Below are positions 26,518-35,254 of a stretch of 45,426 bases of DNA, piece after piece. Source of the DNA: an uncultured Muribaculaceae bacterium (GTDB taxonomy: Bacteria > Bacteroidota > Bacteroidia > Bacteroidales > Muribaculaceae); contig CALUMJ010000018.1 of NCBI GenBank assembly GCA_944321715.1, forward strand, positions 1 through 45,426. The letters run 5' to 3'. Within the stretch, counting starts at the first letter, position 1. Each line of letters starts with the position of its first letter. The position numbers and the translations under genes were made by a program. Under the pieces are notes generated by a model, which did not search any database, was not told the DNA's origin, and saw only the letters and a list, made by a program, of their open reading frames with translations.

Positions 26518-27285
26518 TTAATACTTACGCCTCTCGATAGCACGGTCTTCAAATTGTCTGCTTCTTCGCCACTCGCAAAATAGCAGACGTGGCAAGGAAC
26601 TGATTATTCCCCAGCATCGTCGTAATTGCTTGCGGGGTTCGTTAAGAATGCGGTAAACAAATTCCAAATGGTGTTTTATCATCCATTGTGGTGCTCGGTT
26701 GACGTTAACTCCACTGTAGAATTTAAAGGCCGCACCAACAGCAATCATCACCCCATGTTTGAGGTGGAGTTTCAAGCGGCTCATGAATATTTCTTGTTTT
26801 GGTGCACCAAGAGCTATCCAGATTATGTCGGCTCCATCTTCTTCAATGCGTTTTGCTATTGCAGAATAATCAAATTCGTCAACCGTGCAAAATGGTAATT
26901 CGATAAAACTCATTTCTGCAACAGCTGGATTCCATGCAGAAATATTTTTCTTCAAACCGTCAAGAATCTGTTGTGAAGTACCCATGAATATCATTCTGTA
27001 TCGGCATGAGCGCACGATGTCACTAAATATTTGGCTCCCGCAGTATTGTTGGTATTTTCGACCATAAATCCATTTAATATAAAGCGGAACATAACTACTG
27101 TCACATATCGAGAAAGCAGAACCGTTAATAACTTTGCGATAATCGTTGTTGCGGTTGGCGTTATCGACTATTACACCGTCAGTTACGCAAATATACTCTA
27201 CCTTTTTGTCGGTTACGAATTGAGCAATTCTCTCCAATGCGAGTTCATGGTCGAACTCGTACCTTATACCAAAGTACGTTTCCAT
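26518..27285 (-). CDS. WecG/TagA/CpsF-family glycosyltransferase
   Basis: This 255-residue protein is a GT26-type transferase. The family motif is seen as TDGVIVDNANRN near residue 37. The diagnostic late segment DIIWIALGAPKQEIFMSRL is near residue 155, followed by VGAAFKFYSGVNVNRAPQWM. Such enzymes add the second sugar (often ManNAc or ManNAcA) to a lipid-linked primer at the inner face of the membrane. It is the last gene of the EPS operon, 75 nt after the GT4 gene. The exact donor is unknown. Confidence 0.88.
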   Translation of the reverse strand: METYFGIRYEFDHELALERIAQFVTDKKVEYICVTDGVIVDNANRNNDYRKVINGSAFSICDSSYVPLYIKWIYGRKYQQYCGSQIFSDIVRSCRYRMIFMGTSQQILDGLKKNISAWNPAVAEMSFIELPFCTVDEFDYSAIAKRIEEDGADIIWIALGAPKQEIFMSRLKLHLKHGVMIAVGAAFKFYSGVNVNRAPQWMIKHHLEFVYRILNEPRKQLRRCWGIISSLPRLLFCEWRRSRQFEDRAIERRKY

Positions 27286-27360
27286 AAATTTATTATTACT
27301 TGATTATTGGGCTTTCAGAAGATGCGTGTTCGTGTTTCTTGAAACAAGGTAAGGCCCATA

Positions 27361-28407
27361 TTATTGATTACAGAGTTTTTTATATATATACTCAATTTCT
27401 GAGTTTATTGTCGTAATATTAAATTTGGTATTAGCTAAATATTTTGATGCAGCTATGAGTGTTTTTAATAATTCACCATCAGTTATTAACCGAGAGATTT
27501 GATTGGCCAGTTTATTAATATCTCCAGGATTGAACAATAGCATATTTTGGTCTTCTATAGCTACATCAGGAATTCCGCCTACTGGGGTAGTTATAACTGG
27601 CAATCCGTATGCCCAAGCATCGAGAACCGCCATAGGGAAACCTTCTGCATAACTCGGAAGACAGAATATTGTGGATTCTTTAAATATCTTATCTTTTTCA
27701 TCTCCAGTCACCCATCCTGCGAATAAAACTTGTTGCGAGATATTCTGCTGCTTGGCTATGTTCATGGCTTCGTTAATTTCACCATTCCCTGCAAAAACAA
27801 TTTTCCAATCTTGAAATGTTCCGGCAATAAGTGAAAATGCCTTTAAGAGATCGGCATATCCTTTTCGTTGATTTAGAGTTCCAGCATAAAGTATTTGTTT
27901 TTTCTTAGGATACTCCTTAGTAGAAATGTTAGCAATACATGGATTATAAATAACTTGTACTTTATTTCCAAGTCCGAATTTATCATTTACATATTTTTTC
28001 CATAGTTCAGATAGCACTATTACGCAATCTGCATTTGAAAATAGATATTTGTAAATTTTTGAGTGCTTCCCACTGATTGTTGTTTCGGGTGAAAAAGAAT
28101 GGAAATGAATTATTGTCCGTTTCTGTAAAATTTTAGCAATAGTGAAATATGGCATTTTACGTAAAGCCGAAACAGGTTCGCTTAAATGAATGTGGACTAT
28201 CTGACATCGTGGCAGATAGAAACAATATTGTATTAAACTTTTCATGAAATATAAAATTTTCATGACATTGTTAGTGTCAATACTGGTCTCAACCCATTTG
28301 CAACCATATAAATTCCATTGTCGTCCCATTTCATGGGCTTTCACAACAGATGTAATACCACCGCAAGTCTTTCTAGACGTGGCAACAACTAATACTTTAG
28401 GAAACAT
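27361..28407 (-). CDS. Glycosyltransferase family 4
   Basis: A 348-residue GT-B glycosyltransferase. The N-terminal half is weakly conserved. The C-terminal half has ILYAGTLNQRKGYADLLKAF, VFAGNGEINEAM, LPSYAEGFPMAVLDAWAYGL (the E-x7-E type nucleotide-sugar motif) and PVITTPVGGIPDVA. It would add a sugar to the EPS repeat unit at the cytoplasmic face. It shares the A+T-rich composition of its neighbours from 27361 to 34978. Donor and acceptor cannot be inferred. Confidence 0.88.
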   Translation of the reverse strand: MFPKVLVVATSRKTCGGITSVVKAHEMGRQWNLYGCKWVETSIDTNNVMKILYFMKSLIQYCFYLPRCQIVHIHLSEPVSALRKMPYFTIAKILQKRTIIHFHSFSPETTISGKHSKIYKYLFSNADCVIVLSELWKKYVNDKFGLGNKVQVIYNPCIANISTKEYPKKKQILYAGTLNQRKGYADLLKAFSLIAGTFQDWKIVFAGNGEINEAMNIAKQQNISQQVLFAGWVTGDEKDKIFKESTIFCLPSYAEGFPMAVLDAWAYGLPVITTPVGGIPDVAIEDQNMLLFNPGDINKLANQISRLITDGELLKTLIAASKYLANTKFNITTINSEIEYIYKKLCNQ

Positions 28408-28427
28408 ATAGTAACGTATTTAATAGC

Positions 28428-28985
28428 TTATTTGAATTTTATTATGCGCGCAGGAATACCTCCCACGATGGCATTGTCTGGTATGTCTTTAGTTACTACC
28501 GCATTTGCTCCAATTGTTACGTTATTTCCAATATTAACAGCTCCGAAAATTTTTGCTCCTAAACCAATATAACAATTATCACCAATTGAGACACATTCAT
28601 TTTCACTTCCGTATAGATGTTTGTTCCCAATAACAACTCCTGGCAGTAAAGTTAAATTTTTTCCTATATTGCAGTTCCTTTTTATTCGAATAAGAGAACC
28701 TAAATGCATTATCCTTAGTCCTGGCCCGCAGTTACCTGGTTTTATATCGATTTTTAAGTTGAAGCATAATCTTTTGTATATTATGAAATTATACAAATAC
28801 AGCAATTTGTGTATAAAACCATCTTTGTTTTTATGGTATTCTACATAGCGCAGTCTCTTGATATAATGATATATAAAGTAACTTTCGTTTTTAACGATGC
28901 GATCTTTTAAAGTTGGTTTCTTATTGTCGAAACGTTTGAGGTCTTCGTTTAAATAGTAATTTAAATCTTCACGCGATGTTATCAT
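28428..28985 (-). CDS. Hexapeptide-repeat acyltransferase (serine acetyltransferase-like)
   Basis: A 185-residue protein with a helical N-terminal half and a left-handed beta-helix C-terminal half, rich in [LIV]GxxxxI repeats (IGKNLTLLPGVVIGNKHL, then IGLGAKIFGAVNIGNNVTIG). It ends in the CoA-binding-like NAVVTKDIPDNAIVGGIPAR. It resembles the serine acetyltransferases of capsule clusters, which usually O-acetylate sugars and do not make O-acetylserine. It lies 1 nt after the GT2 gene, so it probably decorates the EPS repeat unit. Confidence 0.85.
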   Translation of the reverse strand: MITSREDLNYYLNEDLKRFDNKKPTLKDRIVKNESYFIYHYIKRLRYVEYHKNKDGFIHKLLYLYNFIIYKRLCFNLKIDIKPGNCGPGLRIMHLGSLIRIKRNCNIGKNLTLLPGVVIGNKHLYGSENECVSIGDNCYIGLGAKIFGAVNIGNNVTIGANAVVTKDIPDNAIVGGIPARIIKFK

Positions 28986-28986
28986 T

Positions 28987-30009
28987 TTATTTTGTGAATA
29001 AATTTAGTAGAGTGTACAATAATTTATAGTGTTTATTGGCTATTAGTAAGAATATTATTCTATGAATGAAAAACATTTTATTAGTAGGGTAGCGTTTTTC
29101 TATTGTCTCCCATATAGAATCATTACAGATATTCTTGAATAAAGATATTTTATGATTATTTGGAATAGGGTACGTAACTATTTTTTTCAGAAAAGATCGT
29201 GTATATCCGATAAGAATGCGGTCTATTCTTTGTTGCATTATTTTAGAATGGCTTTTCTTGGATAACTCGGTATGTAATGTTTTGTATTTCTCAAATCTAT
29301 CAGTTCTTATTGTAGAAGATAATGATTGGTCATTCCAAAAATAATAGTAGTATCTATTCGGTGTAACGATTGCAAGTTGTATGTAGGGTAAAAAATCAAT
29401 GTGAAAAAATAAGTCTTCAGATATGATTTCTCTCTCTGAATGAAATTTTATATTGTTACTGGCAATAATCTCTCTCCGGAAAAGGCAAGTGTCAACAGAA
29501 ACTTGTATCCTACGGTCGTTTCTCTCATTTGGAGGTGATGCTATTAAATCAAACATTAATATTGAAGATATTTCATTGCCTTCATAGACGGTAAATTTGT
29601 CTATATGTGGCAATAATGAAATCTCTCCTTTAGCGTTGATACGTTTTAATCCCGAATAAATAATATCTGCATTATACTGCTTGCATAATGAGTATAAGTC
29701 GGAATACATATTTAAATCAATCCAATCGTCGGAGTCAACAAAAGTTACATATTCACCCATTGCATATTCTAATCCAGTATTGCGGGCAAATCCCAAACCT
29801 TCATTTCTCGATTTATGGATTACTTTTATTCTGCCATCCTGTTTTCCCCATTCATCACACTTTTGAGGCGACCCATCGGGCGATTTATCGTCCACAAGAA
29901 TTATTTCAAGGTCTTCAAAAGTTTGGTTTATAATAGAGTTAATACACCTATCAATATAATTTTCCACATTGTAAACAGGCACAATGACACTTATCTTAGG
30001 TTTACTCAT
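28987..30009 (-). CDS. Glycosyltransferase family 2
   Basis: From the ATG at 30009 this is a 340-residue GT-A enzyme. The N-terminal domain is textbook: PKISVIVPVYNVENYIDRCI, ILVDDKSPDGSPQKCDEW, GLGFARNTGLEYAMGEYVTF and the metal-binding VDSDDWI. The C-terminal half is variable and helical. It would extend the EPS repeat unit at the inner membrane. I reject the longer start at 30063 because it would run into the preceding EpsG gene. Confidence 0.88.
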   Translation of the reverse strand: MSKPKISVIVPVYNVENYIDRCINSIINQTFEDLEIILVDDKSPDGSPQKCDEWGKQDGRIKVIHKSRNEGLGFARNTGLEYAMGEYVTFVDSDDWIDLNMYSDLYSLCKQYNADIIYSGLKRINAKGEISLLPHIDKFTVYEGNEISSILMFDLIASPPNERNDRRIQVSVDTCLFRREIIASNNIKFHSEREIISEDLFFHIDFLPYIQLAIVTPNRYYYYFWNDQSLSSTIRTDRFEKYKTLHTELSKKSHSKIMQQRIDRILIGYTRSFLKKIVTYPIPNNHKISLFKNICNDSIWETIEKRYPTNKMFFIHRIIFLLIANKHYKLLYTLLNLFTK

Positions 30010-30022
30010 AAGTATATTGGAA

Positions 30023-31153
30023 TTAAAAAGAAAATCTGAATAATGTTGGAGAATTTGGGTCATCTGCCACGGACGCTACTGCAGCAAATGTATATAAGCA
30101 AGAAATTACCAGTGTTATAATAAATATCGGGTTGCGGCCGAACACGCCATAACGTTCTTTCAAATAGACCAAAAGAAAAGCCGAACAAATCAAAGAAAAT
30201 GGAGCAAAGTATAATAATGGTCTTGTGAATAGGAAATTAGTATTTGACAGCAATTCAGTTAGACAGGCGTATAAAACAAACATATTGAATGAGAACAGGA
30301 AAAATTTGCTATTAAATCGTATTTTCATTTCAGCGGAGAACCATATTATAAGAATGTCGAGCAGTAGTACCAATATTCGCCTCGGGCCCAATGCTCTATC
30401 TACAGTCTTATCCATGATGTTATCAAAACCTTGTGAATAGTTGTCATACCCGATAAGTGCAAGGTACTCCCCAGCAAAGTTCATATAATCTTGAACAATT
30501 CCAGATTGCCCTATTACAGTGCAAGCAATCAAAACTGCAATCCAAACGACTTTGTTCTTGAAGTAATTTATATTTGGCAAAAAATATATTGGCAATAGAA
30601 TTATCGCCGATTTATGCATGAACGAGCAAATAATAATTACCGCACAATATTTAATAAACTCTTTATTTATAATAAATTTGCAAGCCCACACAAAAACACA
30701 TGCTACTATTGATTGCCTTATTCCATTCATCCACGACAGGTAGTAAGGGCCAAGGAATATCACTAATCCAATGAATGGGTACAAGTATTGGTGATTCTTT
30801 AAACCATAATACACAAAAAACACCTGCAAGAATGCCCAGAAGGCAAAATACACAAAATGTCCTGCACCAATATCAACCCACAATTGTGATATATAAGCAA
30901 ATAGCGGCTCTACGTCATCTCTGTAAACAAAACCATTTTGCAGATACGTGAACATCTTATAATATGTTGCATAGTCAACGCCCACATTATATCTAAGGCC
31001 GCTTATAACCGTGAAAAATAATATTATCAAAACATTACCAAGAGTCCAAAAAGGCGTTCTCTTGCCCAACAATGTATAGTTATGTGCACTTTGAATGCCT
31101 AAGAAATACATTATCAAGCCAAAGAACGTATATATAATGCAACTTAATACCAT
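30023..31153 (-). CDS. EpsG-family polysaccharide polymerase (Wzy-like)
   Basis: A 376-residue protein with about ten membrane helices. The EpsG hallmark is near the N-terminus (FTVISGLRYNVGVDYATYYKMF), followed by a periplasmic stretch and RQSIVACVFVWACKFI. EpsG proteins act as the Wzy-type polymerase that joins lipid-linked repeat units on the outer face of the inner membrane. Together with the Wzx-like flippase in the same operon, this makes the locus a Wzx/Wzy-dependent system. The 32-nt gap after the pyruvyl transferase gene holds no promoter that I can see. Confidence 0.87.
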   Translation of the reverse strand: MVLSCIIYTFFGLIMYFLGIQSAHNYTLLGKRTPFWTLGNVLIILFFTVISGLRYNVGVDYATYYKMFTYLQNGFVYRDDVEPLFAYISQLWVDIGAGHFVYFAFWAFLQVFFVYYGLKNHQYLYPFIGLVIFLGPYYLSWMNGIRQSIVACVFVWACKFIINKEFIKYCAVIIICSFMHKSAIILLPIYFLPNINYFKNKVVWIAVLIACTVIGQSGIVQDYMNFAGEYLALIGYDNYSQGFDNIMDKTVDRALGPRRILVLLLDILIIWFSAEMKIRFNSKFFLFSFNMFVLYACLTELLSNTNFLFTRPLLYFAPFSLICSAFLLVYLKERYGVFGRNPIFIITLVISCLYTFAAVASVADDPNSPTLFRFSF

Positions 31154-31185
31154 GAAGCGGCGTTAAAAATCCAATTTCCAAAATT

Positions 31186-32310
31186 CTATATATTTGCAGC
31201 ACTTTGGATAGACGACAATAAATATGATTTTGAGTTATTTCTAAATTTGGCAAGCCGTTCTCTTATCAAGCCAAAATCCATCGAAGTATTATAGTCTATA
31301 TTTTTATCATCATAACATATTGCTCTATCTTGTGCACCAACGACATTTAGCAAATCTGTCATTCGTGTATCTTTGTTGTATTTAGAAATAACAGAATAAA
31401 AAGGTATCTCTAAATTTATCGCAAATGCAGTGCCGTGAAAAGACGTAGTAACGATAAACGATGCGTTTGATACTAAATTTATAAAATCCAGTGGCTCTGC
31501 ATTTTTCACCACAGATGCCTTTCTCTTAAATGAATTAACAAACGACCAATCAAGGAAAACTATATGCATACCACCCAAAAGTTGCTGAATGTCATTTAGA
31601 ATCTTATTTATTTCAGGATATGGGTCATAGGCATATCTAAGTATATACGCCAGTATATACGGTTTTTTTATTAGTGGTTTTTGTTTTGAAATCAGTGCTT
31701 TCCAATCACCTTTATTCAACAACAATGTCGGGTCGCATACAATCTCAGCCTTCTTGGAGATAATTTTGTAAATTAAATCTGCCCCTGACTGTTCCCTGAC
31801 AGACAGATATTTGTATCTTGATAAATATTGGGCATATCTTGGCAACAAATTCTCGTCTATATCCTTTGTTGAGAAACTTGATGCGTATGAAATTTTTGCA
31901 GCAATATCGGGAGCGAAATCCAATAAAAAACTATTGTCATTCTTTATGTGAATTGGATTCCACACTTGGTCGCTTCCTGTAACATATACATCATATACTG
32001 GAGGGTGTTTTGCTAAATCCTGGGGTGAATAATATGCCAGCTTGGAACAATAATAAAATTCATTGTAAAAATGATTGAATTTTTTTTCCTTCTTTTCTGT
32101 TGAAACCCCAAAGAAAATATATAAAAGAATCTTTTTAATGATTGAGATAATTGATTCCTTTTCTTTTTTATTTGGGAATATGTAATCAATCAATTCTACT
32201 TTATAGCCTGCATCTGAAACAATCTTTTGCAAGGCATAAGCCTGTAGTGCCGAACCATAGTTTAGCACTTTGTGCATAGTAATTATTCCTATTTTGGAGT
32301 CTTTTGTCAT
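31186..32310 (-). CDS. Polysaccharide pyruvyl transferase
   Basis: From the ATG at 32310 this is a 374-residue member of the pyruvyl-transferase family. MTKDSKIGIITMHKVLNYGS and ALQAYALQKIVSDAGY are at the N-terminus, VTGSDQVWNP is near residue 95, and VTTSFHGTAFAINLEIPFY near 295. The enzymes usually transfer a pyruvyl ketal from phosphoenolpyruvate to a sugar, which would give the polymer negative charge. The start overlaps the stop of the FrhB-like gene by 4 nt. The in-frame extension upstream is read-through of that gene. Confidence 0.88.
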   Translation of the reverse strand: MTKDSKIGIITMHKVLNYGSALQAYALQKIVSDAGYKVELIDYIFPNKKEKESIISIIKKILLYIFFGVSTEKKEKKFNHFYNEFYYCSKLAYYSPQDLAKHPPVYDVYVTGSDQVWNPIHIKNDNSFLLDFAPDIAAKISYASSFSTKDIDENLLPRYAQYLSRYKYLSVREQSGADLIYKIISKKAEIVCDPTLLLNKGDWKALISKQKPLIKKPYILAYILRYAYDPYPEINKILNDIQQLLGGMHIVFLDWSFVNSFKRKASVVKNAEPLDFINLVSNASFIVTTSFHGTAFAINLEIPFYSVISKYNKDTRMTDLLNVVGAQDRAICYDDKNIDYNTSMDFGLIRERLAKFRNNSKSYLLSSIQSAANI

Positions 32311-33440
32311 TTGCCAAAAATTTTCCGTCCGCAAAGATTTATAACTTTTGATATAAATAATACAATACCAAGTTGTATGGGCATCTTTAATGCCAGCTTG
32401 CACCATTTGTAACACATCGGTCTTCTTGGTGGTTCAATCATTTGTCCCTCTGCGACCGTTTCAAATGTGAGTTCCTCTAACTCTAAATCGCATTGTTCCA
32501 AGCAATCCAAGCCTTTCTTCGTAAAAACAGCAATTGCGCTAACTCCTTTTTGGTTGTCCTTATACGTCTGCCCCCACATATCGCCAATGCGTATATCGGC
32601 TGCCGAATTATTGTATTTGTATTTGCATTTTTCGTAACACGCTTTTCCTAAGCATGAATTATTTAGAAACAAACTATAAAAAACGTCCCCTTGGTGAAAA
32701 CGTGAGCTATAAACGGACTCAGAATCAGATTTATGCAAGCGTTTGTGCCCTTTTACTGTCATAACCCACGAATCATGCCATCCAGTAAGTTTGTTGCGCC
32801 AAGACACGTATGTCGACTTACCAGTGTTTCTTTCAACTCTTGCGATATATTTTTTCCATAACGACATTGAAGGCACTCCATGACAGAAGAAATCCAATAA
32901 TATAAAATTATCTTCAATCTTAAATTTTTGTATGTATCTACGAAATGAGTCTATTTGGCATGGTGTTCCTGTGACAAGATATTTTTTCTTCCTGTCTATC
33001 AACTTAAAACCGTCAACAGTATAACTTTGAATATATTTGCTACCAACAGATGCTTTCAACTCATCTAAAGTTGTTGCAACATAATGCTCCGCCCTATCCA
33101 ATTCGCAATTATACCTGACTCCACATACTTCATACCCAGCTTTTATCAAAGTTCTTCCTATTTCATAACCTACACCACCTGAAGAACATTCAAATCTCAC
33201 ATCATCGTTTTTACTCCACCCTGCAAAACTTTTATAAACAACGTTATTTTGTGATATGTCATCATGAGCATACGCGCAAACGTTTACACACAATTTACAA
33301 TTCACACATTTCTCCGTGTCAATTATATTTGGCTCGTAAAAACCATTCTTGTTCAGATTTATTTTTATAATGTTTTTACTGCATGCAATTGCGCACACAC
33401 CGCAACCATAGCAATCGGTTATTGAAGATACATTATTCAT
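32307..33440 (-). CDS. FrhB-like Fe-S protein (F420 hydrogenase/dehydrogenase beta family)
   Basis: A 377-residue protein. The N-terminus carries two ferredoxin-like clusters (CYGCGVCAIAC and CVNCKLCVNVC). The FrhB-type domain follows, with AGWSKNDDVRFECSSGGVGY near residue 70, VGSKYIQS, VTGTPCQIDSFRRYI and LLDFFCHGVPS. Members of this family occur in polysaccharide clusters next to pyruvyl transferases, as here, where the two genes overlap by 4 nt. Bacteroidales do not generally make F420, so a flavin is more likely the partner. Its step in glycan synthesis is unknown. Confidence 0.85.
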   Translation of the reverse strand: MNNVSSITDCYGCGVCAIACSKNIIKINLNKNGFYEPNIIDTEKCVNCKLCVNVCAYAHDDISQNNVVYKSFAGWSKNDDVRFECSSGGVGYEIGRTLIKAGYEVCGVRYNCELDRAEHYVATTLDELKASVGSKYIQSYTVDGFKLIDRKKKYLVTGTPCQIDSFRRYIQKFKIEDNFILLDFFCHGVPSMSLWKKYIARVERNTGKSTYVSWRNKLTGWHDSWVMTVKGHKRLHKSDSESVYSSRFHQGDVFYSLFLNNSCLGKACYEKCKYKYNNSAADIRIGDMWGQTYKDNQKGVSAIAVFTKKGLDCLEQCDLELEELTFETVAEGQMIEPPRRPMCYKWCKLALKMPIQLGIVLFISKVINLCGRKIFGK

Positions 33441-34978
33441 TTTCTCCCAATTATTTTACGAATTATTTTTTCGGTCAATAAACTTCTTTCATGTTGCTCA
33501 AGTCCGCAGAAATAAATACTAATGGATATTGAAATTATTGAAATTAGATAAACACAAAATATGAAAACCAAATTAGAAACTGCTTCATGAATTAAAAATG
33601 CCATGAGGAATGGTATCACAATTGAGATTGCTCCCACTTTTAATATCGGTGCTATTACATGTATAAAATACTCTTTCCCCGAAAAATTTAAAATTTGCTC
33701 AATTAGCTTTATTCCATTTACAATTACAATAACATTCGATATGATTGGTAAATACAATGCCGTATAAGGCTCTAATCCAGCAGACATCATCACATAGTAT
33801 AGTGGTATATTCATAATCCTAACAAAGAAAATCATCGTTTGATACCTTTTAATTCTTCCCGAGGCATGAATTACAGTCCACATGGGGCCGCCTAAGGCAT
33901 CTACCAATAATGCAAGGAATGACAATATGCAAAAAATAGCCGTATATTCTGGCACTACCTCCAACCATAAACTCAAAACTTCATCCATGCAAATCATTGT
34001 TGGAAAAGCAAGATAAAGCATTAAATAAATTGATATTTTTGATGTAGTCCTAAATAGCTTTTTCAGGTATGTAAAATCCTTGCTTGCGTAACTTTGAATA
34101 AGTTGTGGATTGGCTGCAATCTGAAAATTCTGAATAAAAGAATAAACTGCAGCTGATATTTGTGTCATTATCGCAGTCGCTGCATTAATTGCCACTCCAT
34201 AGAATATGTTTAAAATTATGTTCAATGATTGCTTTGTAACAACATTCCCCAAACTACTCAGAGTGCTCCATAACGAAAATGACATAATTGATTTCATTAT
34301 AGACTTTGAAAATGACGCTTTATATCGAGAAACAGGGAAATTAATATTACAATATGCAACATATACTATCAGAATGCCTATTGAAATTGATAACATTAAA
34401 ATTGAATACAAGTTCAGTTTATCATAATCCACAATCGACAATATGAATACAATAGCCAGATTTAAGGCAACCTCAACTATACTAACGTAGGCATAAAACG
34501 ACATTTTTTCATAAGCTATAATGATAGCATTATATGGCGTTCTCAAAACTGTCATAAAGCATGACGCAACAGCCAAATGAAATGTAAGATACGCCGCCGT
34601 TATTCGTTCTTCTGGAATGTTCAACTTATCATTTAGAAGATACATTCCAATAGTTTCTGATAAGATAATCGTGCCGACACCAATGAAAAAATGTATATTT
34701 ACCGAATTAATAAAATATGATTTTAATTTGACCAAATTGTTTTCACCCAATGCAATATTGAAAAACCTTTGACAGGCTCCATTCATTGCTGAATTTAAGA
34801 ATGAAAACATTACTATAATTCCTGCTACTAAATTATATATACCATAGTCTTCAACTCCCAATACTTGTAGTGCAACTCTGGATATATATAATTTAATAAG
34901 CAGGAAAAATATCATTCTGACATACAGGTAAATTGTATTTTTTGCGATACGTTTATTCTTTATACTAATTGCGCTCAT
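33437..34978 (-). CDS. Wzx-like polysaccharide flippase
   Basis: A 513-residue MOP-superfamily exporter with 12 to 14 hydrophobic helices. The N-terminus KRIAKNTIYLYVRMIFFLLI, the ALQVLGVEDYGIYNLVAGIV loop and the GACQRFFNIALGENN stretch are typical of the Bacteroidetes flippases of capsule loci. It would move the lipid-linked repeat unit across the inner membrane for EpsG to polymerise. It overlaps the FrhB-like gene by 4 nt and is the first gene after the MITE insertion. Confidence 0.88.
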   Translation of the reverse strand: MSAISIKNKRIAKNTIYLYVRMIFFLLIKLYISRVALQVLGVEDYGIYNLVAGIIVMFSFLNSAMNGACQRFFNIALGENNLVKLKSYFINSVNIHFFIGVGTIILSETIGMYLLNDKLNIPEERITAAYLTFHLAVASCFMTVLRTPYNAIIIAYEKMSFYAYVSIVEVALNLAIVFILSIVDYDKLNLYSILMLSISIGILIVYVAYCNINFPVSRYKASFSKSIMKSIMSFSLWSTLSSLGNVVTKQSLNIILNIFYGVAINAATAIMTQISAAVYSFIQNFQIAANPQLIQSYASKDFTYLKKLFRTTSKISIYLMLYLAFPTMICMDEVLSLWLEVVPEYTAIFCILSFLALLVDALGGPMWTVIHASGRIKRYQTMIFFVRIMNIPLYYVMMSAGLEPYTALYLPIISNVIVIVNGIKLIEQILNFSGKEYFIHVIAPILKVGAISIVIPFLMAFLIHEAVSNLVFIFCVYLISIISISISIYFCGLEQHERSLLTEKIIRKIIGRK

Positions 34979-35029
34979 TTTATCTGTATGTTTAATGTAC
35001 GGTTATTTACAAAAAATAACTCATGATTA

Positions 35030-35240
35030 AGATACAAGTAACTATTCAGCGGACGAATATATCTATAAATCAGATGTTTGCAACAATGAGATATGCTAAT
35101 ATGGAAGAAAAATATGCGAAAATCCTAATACAGACTTTCTTTTTGTCAATTTATTCTCTGATTTTTGTCAATATGAAACACTTCCTTGTTGGAAACTATC
35201 ACTGTTGGCAAGATTGACCGCTGAATAGTTACAGATACAA
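35030..35240. mobile_element. IS66-like MITE with 8-bp target duplication
   Basis: The element spans 35038-35232 (195 bp). Perfect 15-bp terminal inverted repeats GTAACTATTCAGCGG / CCGCTGAATAGTTAC lie at 35038-35052 and 35218-35232. They are bracketed exactly by the direct repeat AGATACAA (35030-35037 and 35233-35240). IS66-family elements begin with GTAA and make 8-bp duplications, so this fits a non-autonomous IS66 derivative. The interior is A+T-rich with no convincing gene. It occupies most of the 276-bp gap in the EPS operon between the wzc-like and wzx-like genes. Confidence 0.82.
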
Positions 35241-35254
35241 TGCCTTATACTGTT

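Noticed and set aside
35023-35217. 64-codon frame across the MITE
   Set aside because: It begins outside the element and spans its terminal repeat; it looks like chance coding in A+T-rich DNA.
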